Shown: positions 36,279 to 47,759 of the stretch, one piece after another
How positions within the stretch are numbered: the first letter of the stretch is position 1
Layout: every line of letters begins with the position of its first letter
Source of the DNA: Dasyornis broadbenti
Lineage: Eukaryota; Chordata; Aves; Passeriformes; Dasyornithidae
DNA length: 64,000 nucleotides
NCBI GenBank assembly: GCA_013397935.1
Contig: VZRN01005628.1
Span: forward strand, 124,001 to 188,000
Reading direction: 5' to 3'
Notes under the pieces: model-generated
Told to the model about the DNA's origin: nothing
Database searches by the model: none
Seen by the model: the letters and a program-made list of their open reading frames with translations, nothing else
Translations under genes and position numbers: made by a program

Positions 36279-38210
36279 ACAAAATATCCCTATGCAACTA
36301 TTTCTACTTTGTCTGCTTTGAGATGCATTCAAAGGGCTAAAGTAATTTAATAATAAATAGATTTGTTGTTTGGATGTGGCTTTATGTGCCAAATGTTAGT
36401 CTGGAATGAGTATTTATAGCAGAGTTTAAAGTCCCTGAAAATAGGGATTTATATTTATAATGGAAAGGCTGACGATTTTTTGCTGTAGCTATATTAGCAG
36501 ACCATTCTTTAATAAAAAGGTGTTACTTTAACAGGAGTACTTCTTATAGCAGTCTAATGTAGTTAGGAAAGAATGAACTTTACAAGGTGAATGTACAATT
36601 TAACACAAATATTCATGCCAAAAAATCAAACAGTAGATCATAAGAGCAGTCTCTCTGGCATACAATTTCTCATAGACGATCTGATTTTAGACTTTTACCA
36701 AAGAGAAATACAACATCTTCTTCCATAAATCAGACTTGTTTAAGTCTTCATTAATTTGAATAGCTGATGTCTTGCATGCGGTAATTTTTACTCAAAAGAC
36801 GTTTAGGAAGAGAATTCAATGGATTAATAAATTCCATCAATGGCAGTGAGTAGACTAACAGCATAATATTAAATAGACAAAAAATTCTGGTTTCACAAAA
36901 GAGAGGGAAAATCACCTCAAAATGTAAAGGTAATCCTAAGAAGAAATCTGTGATTTTTCTACAGATCACACAAGCAAATCCTGTATGAAAACCAGGATAT
37001 GTTTCCCTCCTCACTTGTATCAGCGTAAAGCCAGAAAATGTAGCTCTGTAGAAGGGGTTGTGGTGAAGATTCCCCAGACCCAGCATGCAGGTCAGCCTCT
37101 CTGCAAAGCTAAAGCTGGGACAGCTCTCGTAGCCCCCAAAGTTCTCTCCCCAAAGAACTATAAACAATGCAATTATCAGCATCATCTGCTCTAATCCATT
37201 CTCATACTTCTCTTCTGTCTGCTGTCTTCAAAGCTGTCCCAGAAGCTCCTCTCCTAACGCAGACAGGAGAGCATTTCGCAGGGTGGGCTGCGGATGCCGT
37301 GCAATACATGCAACACACATTTTGACAGCACAAGGAATCCCTCCCTGCAGCCTGAAAGCCCTCACCCAGGCCATGACTGACCCAACATCCTTGGCCAAAG
37401 CCTACCTTTGGTGGCACTGCTCCAGGTCTTCCCACAGCATAAATCTGTGGAGCTGTAACTAGGGCTAGACCAAAAGTGAGCTTTCCAAAAGGAAAAAAGT
37501 CACTGCAAGTACTCTTGTGAAGTACTCCCTGTAGGGCAATGAACCTGTCGGTCAATAAATATAAAAAAGCCTTAGTTCCATAAGCACTTACATACCTGCT
37601 TAAATTTAAGCCTGAGCAGTCCCTCTGCGTGTCAGTGGGCCTTCACACTTGAAAGCAAGCAAAATCCATAAGTGTTTATAGGGTCAGGAAATGAATCACT
37701 AAAGTTGCTACTCTTCTCCCATACCATCTAGAAGAATTAAAAACAAATCCTCTCAATTAGTAAGATTCATTGTAAAAGAAGGCTACATTATGGGATGACT
37801 TAAATGCTGAAAGAAAAACAACACAAGAGAGAAAAGAACGTCCGTGGTTTTTTCTTCACCCTGTTTCAAATTCAGTGTTGCCTTTTGGGTTCTCTTGTCT
37901 TGCTTATTCCACTTGTAGTCTCTTACTTGTTTTTAACTTCTTCATTTTATTTTGTAATAATAGTAAATAGCCTGAAATAGGACCTGATTATTTATTACAC
38001 TGTTCATTTAAAAATAATTTTATGTGAAGAGAAAGTATGGTGTATCCCTTGGCTGCTTAGTTCTCCACAAAACTTATCACAGTTTGTTTCTTTCTTCCAC
38101 TGAGGTGATAGTGTTAAAACTGTATGCCAGGACCCAGAGCCAGCATGTCATGCTGGTAATGTGAAAAGGCATCCATACCAGAGAGCCTCGAGGGTTGTGC
38201 TGTGGCCAGG
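35743..38210. other. Anonymous non-coding DNA
   Basis: No gene was recognised. It contains a 27-base poly-A at 36248-36274, a 144-codon minus-strand open frame at 36751-37185 and a 117-codon minus-strand frame at 37202-37555. Neither frame has a recognisable domain, signal or splice context. Confidence 0.6.
36248..36274. repeat. Poly-A homopolymer (27 A)
   Basis: The longest pure homopolymer in the window. It could be the A tail of a retroposed transcript on the plus strand, but I find no recognisable body upstream and no clear target-site duplication. Confidence 0.9.
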
Positions 38211-38340
38211 TGTCGTGGTTTGAGTCTGAGTTAAAGAGAGTTTAGCAGGTAAAGCAGAAGCCACATGTGCAAGCAAAACAAAACAAGGAAGTAATGAGCT
38301 ACTGTGAAGAAAATTAACTCTAGCCCAGCCAAAATCAGTA
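38211..38340 (+). mobile_element. Decayed endogenous retrovirus LTR fragment (passerine type)
   Basis: The segment starts with TGTCGTGGTTTGA, a typical 5' start of LTRs common in songbird genomes. It then has AAAGCAGAAGCCACATGTGC followed by AAGCAAAACAAAACAAGGAA, and then GAAGAAAATTAACTCTAGCC followed by CAGCCAAAATC. Both internal blocks are diagnostic of this LTR type as I remember it, and here they are closer together than usual, implying internal deletions. No primer binding site, gag, pol or env sequence follows, so this is a degraded solo LTR or fragment. The TG start is clear; the CA end and target-site duplications are not. I infer the family from memory and do not assign a formal name. 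Confidence 0.6.
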
Positions 38341-41300
38341 CTCCAGTCAAAGAGACTCCAAAGCCTGTTAACATAAAACACTTAAAGACACTTAAAATAA
38401 AATGTAAGAATCCAGTGTGGGCTTCGAAGACTCTCATATAAAAAATTCCAACATGTATGGACTCTAATTGTGTGGACAGAAGTGTCTCTATTTTAAATAA
38501 CACTTTTCATTAGCTAGACATATATGCAAGATTATTATTGATACAGATATATTTACATTTAGAAATCATGGTTCTAGATATACATTTAAAAAAACCCTTT
38601 GGACAAGGGTTTGTGCAAGAGGACAATTGCAACAGCAGTTTTTCTATAATTCATTAAACAGAACTGGAGGATTAGCTGGTTGTTAAAGATGCTGCCTTTG
38701 TGTATATCATACTATAGTAAGGCATGAATTCTGTCAATCATAAAGAAAATGCTTTAAACAATCATTATACCTAGGAAGTGAATATTAAATGTTGTAGTTC
38801 TTTCTTTAATGTCGAATGACAATTATTTCCCTTACTGAGACTGATCTCCATGATGGGATTTATAGTCTGGAGGAATAAACAGTTCCTCAGGACAAAAAAG
38901 CTAGTGAATTTTTATATTTTATTGTGTTGTATACAATCATGAGTTTGCCAGAGCTCCTTCTCATTGGTAAATCCTTATGCAGGTTGCAACCATTTGTAAT
39001 TTTGTTTTTTTTTTTTCTGCTACATCAGCAGCAGAAGGAATATACATTAACTATATAGAAATGCATTTCACTGTCCCATTTCCCAGTTTAGAAAAATAAG
39101 ACATAAATTAAATGCTTGATTCTGAGACAATCTAGCTCCTTCAGCCCCTAGTTTTTAAAGAGTCAGAAAACCCATGAAAGCTCCTATCTCACAGCACCTT
39201 TTTGGCATGTTCAACTGAACTCAGGCACTGTCAATCAGCTCCTGTTATTGGATATTGATTCCCCTGCAAATGTGACTAATTCCCTACAAAAAGCTGGGTA
39301 ATTCAATGTACTCACCTCACACTGCACACATGTTTCCCATTAAAAACCATCAGGAAGCAAGCACACGTGTTTAGGGAACGAGTTGTGTTTCTTTGTGCAT
39401 GTGTGTTCCATAAAATAAATTTTTTCCGTCCCATGAAATTGAACAACCTTATGTCCAGCGCAGGCAATGGAAAATAGCCATCGACTTCAACGTGCTTTAC
39501 ATCAGGCCCTCTGTACTTACTTCTAGCTGTTCCAAGCACAGATTTCCCAGGGCCTAATGTGGGGTTAGTCACTTGAAATAATTCAGGACTTTTATAACAC
39601 TTCATTATGGATGATAAAACTTCTTTCACAATAAATTCTTTTAAATACTGCTTTTGTTCGGAGAAACAAGCCCATGATTAATTCACTATGTGTATTTAGG
39701 AACTGCATCCTTCTCTAAAGGAGGTTAATGGTGAATTTGCTGCAACTAATACCTTCAATTTAATCACCAAGTTAATTCTATGTAAGAACATCAATGGTTT
39801 ATTTGGCAAAAATTCTTGTATGAAACATTATGAAAAAGGTTCAAGAGTGTAAATCTGTATAGTGCCCTTTAATGTTACTATTACCAAGCATTTATGAGAG
39901 TATAACAAAAAAGAATTCGATTTCTTAAACCCAGAAGAGGAATGCTGTTACCGCAAGAAAAACAGTAGAATTACCCAAGTTGATTGTTCTCTTCTTGCTC
40001 CCTTATATGTCTGGATCTACAATTAGCCTTTCTTCAGCACGCTTTTGATGTGTTTCCTTATAAAATTGTAAAGAAAGTTCACACAAATCAAGTAACATTT
40101 GACCTATATCTTTAAAGTACTTTAATGCTTTACTACTATCCAGATTTCAAAAAAGTGGCTTTTATCATATCTGCCATTTTCTAAACATGAAAGTCGTCCA
40201 AACTTCATTGCTGTTGCTGTTGTTTTTCATATTGATTTCATCAGATTGAAATCTAAGGTTTCTTTCTCTTATCAGTCTCTCATAATTTTATTTAAATTTC
40301 TCAAACTTTTGGCTTGCGAGATTAAAGATGTAGCACTGTTTTTCTCCCACATCCTGTAGCTTTGCATCCATATTTTTGCACTTGGTATCTACCAGCACTG
40401 CAGTCTAATTATCTGGTTTCAAAACTCTTGTGGGCTGTTTGTGGCTCTTTCAGATACATACAGATCTCAAGGGCAGAAAGGATCACAGTGAACATCCATC
40501 ACAGTCTAGCACAGTCCATAGGACTGCTCTTCATCAGACTCTGCTTAAATTGAATGGTTATGCTCCAACTAGCCTGGGGCTTTTAGGAAAAGCAAACAAA
40601 CAGCTATATCAGTATAAAAGTTACCCATACTAGGGAAGCCAAACCAAACTTCATTATACGGTTTTGGGGCTCTGGTTTTTAAAAACGCTTTACTTTCAGA
40701 ATTATTTTTTTCACTTCATCTATCATATTTCAATTCTTCAAATGCTCATTATAAATGATATTATTAAAACAACAGCAATAGAGTTTAAAAAAAAGGACTC
40801 TATTTTCTGTTAAACAAGACAGCCTGTCAGAGAAGGAGATAACTAGTTAAATGCCACTGATGAAAGATTTCATTTGTGATAAGTTCAATTCCCTGTCATA
40901 CACCTGGGGGGATTCCAAAGTGATTAACTCCTTTTCAAGATTGCAAAGCAATGTGCTTCCTCCCCAGGCTATTCCCACTGTTTTCCCTGGTGCGGCACAT
41001 TGACTGAAGTTCCACTTCTGGCACTGAGGCAACAGTCATTGCTATTGAGAAAGCACCACCCTTCCGAAAGCAATTCCTTGAGCAATTAGTCCTGCAGAAA
41101 GCAGTATTGCGGCCATGCTTTACACAGTGATCAAGCCAAGCTATGGCAGATTTCTAGAGAATATCCCAACACTCATGTACCTCATGTTGTGTCCTGTCCT
41201 GCTCATCCCTGGCTCATGAAAGAACAGACCTCCTGATTTCTGGAGAAGGTCTTCTTCCCTCTTGTCAGTACTTCCTCCAGTATATCCAGAATAAGAAGTC

Positions 41301-44300
41301 TGAAACTTCAGTAACTTTACATACTGTATCAAACTGGAATCCAGCTTTTTTATCTATGGATTTTTATAACTTTATTTTGAGCAGTTGGCAAGTGTCTCTA
41401 TTTCAGTACAGTAAAAAAGGAGGAAATTACATTTTCTTATTTTATGGGACATTGCAAGAATAAATTCTCAGTCAAAACAATTCAGATCACCGCAGAAACT
41501 AGATAACGTGAATACATAGGCTCAAAATAAAGGTGAATCTATCACACTTTTTAAAAATGTATTGAGAATTTACTCAGAGATAAAAAAATTAAAAGAAAAA
41601 TTAAAAAGTATTAGGATTACCAGGATCAATTGCAAGTTTGAAATAAACTATTTTTATTCTTTAATTATTTGGGTACAAGATTTCAAAGAGTTAAGGTTCA
41701 TTTTCTTCCTGTCTTACATTGAAGGCAGGTGGGGTTCAATAGTTATTTTAAAAAGAGTGCAGTCTAAAATTTCTAAAAAAGACAAGTGACAAGCAATGTT
41801 CTTTAACATCTGTTCATGCATATGGAATAAAAAGACTTATTCTTTTAAAAATACCAAGGATTCCTTGATCCTTTTCCTACACCCCCCATCTCTCTCAGCT
41901 CTCAACTTCTGATGTCATACTCTCTGCTCAGGGAGAGCTGATGGAACCAGAATAGCCAATAGGTTTGGAACTCTCCATGGTTTGTTTAAATCCTTTTTTC
42001 AAGCTACAGCCATAGTTTATGGTGTGTCTGATGCGTCATTAGAACTGTAATGGTTAATTACCAGACAATGCAGAGACACAAACCTGGAGACAACATCTTT
42101 GCAACACAGGAGTGGAGGCTCATCTGTGGATGAATGGGGGTGAGGATGATAAATGGCATAAAATTACTATTGTACTCTGAGTAAAACAAGGCTGAATGCT
42201 CCATATCTGGCATGTAGCAAGATTTTTCTAAATGCTATGCAGCATTTATTTTGCTTGGCCGAGGTGTTCCTACATTATAAATTCCCTTTATGTATTAACC
42301 ACTGCCCTCCTGGCAGGGACTTGAGCCAGCTGTTAATGGTTTTGTTGCTGGGGAAAAAAATAAATTCAAAAAACGGTGTGTCCTTGACATGTCACTGGTA
42401 TAAATAAATATTTTCAGAGAAGGATGGGAGCCCAGATGCTATAATTTTTACTTGACAGATTAGGACAACCAGGTTGAGAGTATCTGACAGCTAGATACAG
42501 TCTGATTTATAAGAGTGAGTAGGGAAGCATGACAGACATATGTATTTATTAAAGATACACTTACAAAATGTTCCAGTTTAATTTGACAACTCTGCCAGCT
42601 AAGGCCTCAGGAAGTGCAAGGATATTACTTTGTACATACCATCATTCCACTATGGTTTCAGCAGAAGTTAAAAATCAGAAATAAATAGTTTTAGTGTTCT
42701 AAGTTTATCAATTGTATGTACATCCATTAATAGATATAAAACTAGTGTATCTTTTAGCAAAACAAATTACAAAAGCCGAATTATTCCACATACTTAGTCA
42801 ATGTAGAAAAAAAGAATATGTATAATACATAAATATACAGCACTGCACAGTATTATGACTATTATATCCAAGCATATATCAGGAACAGTACTGTCATGGC
42901 AATACCCTAGCATAGAAATATTATTTTTTAATTTATTAAATTTTACAAATTTAGTTGTATAAATTCAAACTGAGGGCAACATGCAGAAGATGCTTTCCCC
43001 CCCCACTAGAAATTTATGAGAAAAATGTAGACATTCCTCTACCACCGAAACAATGGTATAATGTGTTTTACTTCTGAAACTCAGCTCTCTCACCACAGTC
43101 CCCTCAGCTCACTTCATATTTATCTATCAGGCAAGATTTCAGAGAACCAGACAATCTGTACTTTATATTTGCCTGCCTCCCTAACACTTACTTCTTTTCA
43201 AGACAGGTTTTCAGCATTTCTTATTGATATAACCAATTTTCTAGGAGAGAAAATAAACATAATTAATCAGCCTATCTATTTGGCATTGACTTCTTCTTCC
43301 AGCATTTTTGATAGCTTCAAATAAATGAAATTATACCCCTAATATTCCTACCTGCAGTGCTGGAGCTACAAGGAATCCACGTGCCTTCCCTTCAGGACAG
43401 GAATATAACCACACTGGCATCAAGGAACCCACTGACAGGCGTAGCGTTGTAGTTTAGATGAATGTAAAATCAATGTAGGTGTAAATCACAGACCCAGAGA
43501 GAGAAACTTCCTCCTCGTTTTAAAGAACAAAGCAGAACTTTATGAGATAAACCTTCATCAAGAAAGACTGTGACCTTCCTGCATTCTTACTAAACTCCTA
43601 CTAAGCCTTTAGACCCTTTTAGAAGTATAAAATTTTCTTGGGCAAATGGAAAGAAGCATGAAGATTCAAGTTTTACATTTTTAAGTGACAACACTGAAGA
43701 AAAGAAGTTATTACACATAGTTTTAATGTCCTCCTTTGTCTTTCCTGTTGCAATTCAAAATATCAACCAAGTCTTTTTAGAACCTGATCATGCTGGTACC
43801 TACAGGGAACATATTTCCAGTGCAAATCAGTACTGTAGCAAGACCAGTTTAATCATCATGCAGATAAATAGATACACCCAAACAATATAAGATGTGTTCA
43901 GAAATCTTGATAAACTTAGGTTAGACCAGACATTTGCACTGTTGAACAAATTTTATGCTCTCTTTCCAAAAAAAATTGATTCAACCATTACTGAACAAAT
44001 AAGTCAAGGCTAAAAGCCGAAGAGCTAGTCTTTTGAGAAAACTCTTCCAATCAGGATAAATGGAAAACTTTCACTCCTGTATCCAGCATAAAACTGCAAA
44101 GGAGGCAAGAGGAGAAAGAAGGAAGGGAAGGAGGCAGGCCAGTTTGCAAGACAAAACTCAAATAAATCGAAAAGCCTCACTATTTTATGTAGTGAAAGTG
44201 TTGGACAATTCAGAGTAGTTGAATATAAATCAATCCTAATAACAATTTTAAACACATAAATCTAACTATGTTATCTCCCAAGAAAAAGCGATAGCCTTGT

Positions 44301-46009
44301 CCTACTTTTCTGCTGGCCAACTTTTTACACCTGCCTAAATTTTCCACTGAGAGATGAGGTTGTAACTCTTGCTCTGCCCTGGGAAAATCCTTCACACTTT
44401 TGCTTCTCATCTTTTTTACTGACCGCCAAGACTAACCCTAAGCTTAAAGAACTGTTGTGCATCAATAGACCATAAATTAATAACTTTGATAAACAAGGAG
44501 AGAAAGCAGTGTTCAAGAAACTGATATATCAAATAAACTAAAAATGACAAGGATGCAAAGACAACAGTTTTTTCTAAAGTCAATTTCTTTGTTTCCCCCA
44601 AAGGACAGCACATATTTGTGGACTAAAGTTGTTAAAAGTCATCCCTAATAAGTAGGATCATTCACCTACAGCAAGCTTTGGCTGAGTTTTAAGTCCTTTA
44701 AATAGAATAATAAATCTTGATATGCTGTTGATATACCTCAGCTCCAGTGTGTTTACAATGTATCAGGATACCTCAGATGTGTGCTAATATGCTAATAAAG
44801 ATGCTAAATGTAGCTAAAGGCACAAAAATGCCATGGGTAAAATTTGCCACTCTGTTTCTGTGGTGTGAGAGCAAAGAACAGAAGAACCTCTGTCTCGTTT
44901 GCAGCCATATACAGGAAAAAAAAAAAAAAAAAAGCAGATTTTCCTGGAGTTGATTACCACTCAAAAGTATTTCAGATACAGAAAGGAAAAAAGTTCAATC
45001 CACTGAAAAGCCTTCCTAGTCCATGAGTTTTTATTGAGAAGCTTATTTCCTCATTGTAAGTAGCAATGATAACTTTAGATGCATTAAGAACTTTTATCTC
45101 AGCTAATGACAGTAAAGTCCACAGTTACAAATTTAAAAGAAAGAAAAAGAATTACAAATCTTAAAAATAAAATTAAATTAATCTTTAGTCTGGAGTGGTA
45201 ATCCAGGCCCAGACAGTATTTCAATAGATTTCCTCAGCTTCAAATCCCCAAAATATTTAATAGGAACTTTTGGGATTTGTTAAGAAGATACAGGCTACAG
45301 CATGTAGTTAAGTCTTCTATTGAGCAACCGTCTTCATCACTGAGTTCTCCCACTTTTCCTTTTAATTCTTTTTGTGGCTTGAGCCTCAATAAAATATTGT
45401 TATATTTTTAGACAACAGGAGAAAAGTCCCCATGTCTATCATGGGTAAAAACTGATCAAAGAATCTGACCCCAGACACAAACCATATATAGCGTTCTTAG
45501 ACCTCACATCACCATCTTCTTTTTAAATTTGGATGAAAAACACAAAAAATAAGCTTTCAGTGGAAATACATTTGCAAACTCAAGTAGAAAGCAGCCTTGT
45601 GCCATTCTTTAATCTCTTCGCAGTCTGTATGTTATTACTACTATTGAAATAGATGGCAAGGATACAACACCAAGGCTCTGCACATGATTAACTTTTTATT
45701 CTTCCTGTAACTTGCTATAAACCTCAAATGAACTCGCAGGTTGGCAAGACTATGTTAACAGCTAGTTGCCAAACTGTAAGAGGCATTTTTTCCAAACAGC
45801 ATCACCTTCCCTGGAAGCGTTTCCCTTTCCCTCCCCTCTACTTTTTTTCTCCATCTCCCGATAGTTATTATAGCTGGTTGGATATTTCATTTGTATTTGG
45901 GACTTAAATCCTTCAAAAGGTCTTGATCCTAGACATAAAACACTCCATGAAGTGATTTTTCCTCCTTTCAGCTCCAACCTTGCTTCTCCCCCACACTCGC
46001 CCCCACAAC
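38341..46009. other. Anonymous non-coding DNA up to assembly gap
   Basis: About 7.7 kb with no recognised gene or interspersed repeat. All open frames are about 105 codons or shorter. The stretch around 42540-42970 is strongly AT-rich, with several TTAAT/ATTAA motifs. A poly-A of 18 lies at 44916-44933. The sequence just before the gap is C-rich. Confidence 0.6.
44916..44933. repeat. Poly-A homopolymer (18 A)
   Basis: A plain A run. Short reading frames that cross it are composition artefacts. Confidence 0.85.
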
Positions 46010-46064
46010 NNNNNNNNNNNNNNNNNNNNNNNNNNNNNNNNNNNNNNNNNNNNNNNNNNNNNNN
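46010..46064. other. Assembly gap (55 N)
   Basis: A run of N bordered on the left by a C-rich sequence with three C runs (CTCCCCCACACTCGCCCCC) and on the right by at least seven C. The missing bases are probably C-rich. Open frames spanning the gap are meaningless. Confidence 0.99.
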
Positions 46065-46566
46065 CCCCCCCAAGAAATGCTGCAAAAAAAGACACCAATT
46101 ATTCCAATTGGCCTGTCAGCAAAGAGCCAGACTGGGCTCACTCACCCATTTTCCACAGATCCCAGAAGAAGAGTTGATGTTGCAGAGTAACTACACACCT
46201 TCAGCCATTGCTTTCTGTAGCATATTTTGCAAGTGATGCCAGAGATTCAGTGCCCAAGGACACAGCTTTGTTGGCTGCATGATCCTGCAGGAACCTCTTC
46301 AGTTCTCAGGCTTGTGAGTCACATGTGTCAGCCAGAACAGGATCCCTCTTCAGATTTTGTGAACATACTCAATGGAAGGTCCAAAGGTCATTGTTAAAGG
46401 CCATATTTCACAAAAACACCAAAAGACTTAAAATACCTGAAAAGGATTGGCCTAGTATAGGACTCAGAGATGAAAGTCTGACAAGATTTTCCACAAAGCT
46501 TCTTTGGAAAAACGAGCAAGGTTTGGCCAAATCACCTCCTTGTTAGCATGCTTTCACTTGTTGAAA
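46065..46566. other. Anonymous non-coding DNA between gap and CR1 copy
   Basis: About 500 bases with no gene or repeat recognised beyond the C run at its left edge. Confidence 0.6.
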
Positions 46567-47068
46567 AATCACAGAATCACGGAATGCTTTGGGTTGGAAG
46601 GCACTCAGAGATCATCTAGATCATTCCCCAGATGGGGACAGGGATACCTTCCACTAGACCAGGCTGCTCAGAGCCCCATCCAACCAGGAAGACTTCCAGG
46701 GGTGGGGCAGACACAGCTTCTCTAGACAACCTGTGCCAGGGACTCATCACCCCTCCTAACATCTAATTTAAACCTACTCTCTTTCAGTTTGAAGCCATTC
46801 CCCCTTGTCCTGTCACTCCAGGCCCTTGTAAATAGTCTCTCTCCATCCTTCTTGGGGGCCCTTTCAGGCACTGGAAGGCTGAAATTAAGTCACCCCAAAG
46901 ACTTCTCTTGCCTGTGCTGAAGAATCTGAAATCTCTCTGCCATTCCTCACAGGAGAGATGCTCCATCCCTCTAATTATCTTCGTGGCTCCAGTCCAACAG
47001 GTCCATGTCCTTCCTGTGCTGGGGTCTCCAGGGCTGGATGCAGCAATCCAGGTGGGGGTCTCACTCAC
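46567..47068 (-). mobile_element. CR1 LINE 3' end, minus orientation
   Basis: The plus strand starts with AATCACAGAATCACGGAATG followed by CTTTGGGTTGGAAGG, the reverse complement of a CR1 3' tail. It continues with the complement of the 3' UTR (TACCTTCCACTAGACCAGGC) and the degenerate ORF2 C-terminal region. At about 47068 it ends in GGTGGGGGTCTCACTCA, where the CR1 consensus would continue into ORF2 (5' truncation). In the minus direction the peptide blocks are broken by frameshifts. The 3' UTR type matches the plus-strand copy at 26.66-26.98 kb, so these two probably share a subfamily. Confidence 0.95.
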
Positions 47069-47724
47069 ATTACATCCAGTAGGTGAAAAATGAAAGCCCT
47101 TGCACGTCAGTGATGTGGAATCTCAATAGCATACTGAAGCAGCCAGACATTTCAATTCTACGCTGATAAATTCATTCCTTTGAAAATGTGGAACATACTT
47201 CAAAAATATCTGTGTAATGCCTCAGTGAACATCCCTTTATTAAAAACCACAATAACTATACAACTCTGGGCACAAACAAATGACCTGACAAAGTCCAGAC
47301 AGAGGCAGTCAAGGTCCTCTTCTGCCTTCACATTCACAAGACCGATTGTGGTGCAAGTGGCCCCCCCATGCACCTCAGGGAATAATTGGCCTTTAGTTTT
47401 CAAAGCCTTTAGGTGCATCTTGTTCTGATGATGAAAACTTTCCTCTTTTGCTGCTACCAACACCGTTTTCTATCTATATAGCACTTGCTGAACCTCATGG
47501 CATTTTGCTCAGAAGGGGGATAAACTCTATCTGCATTACTAGAAATGAGAGTAAAAAGACAATTATTGAATGACAAACTGACGTGATCAAAGGTATTGGC
47601 AGCTACAAAGAATATTAACTCTCAGGCACCCAGTCTACCATGCTCTAGCTATTCAAGCTATCCCAAAACCTGATAGATACCTTGGAGATTAGTGTTGTAC
47701 ATTAATACAACAGAGAGAAAGAAA

Positions 47725-47759
<35 letters not shown>

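Noticed and set aside
37202..37555. 117-codon minus-strand frame with a Cys-rich middle
   Set aside because: No family recognised; no supporting context; probably chance in a GC-richer patch.
45762..46236. Open frames spanning the N gap at 46 kb
   Set aside because: Unknown bases cannot be counted as coding; the frame is interrupted by 55 N.
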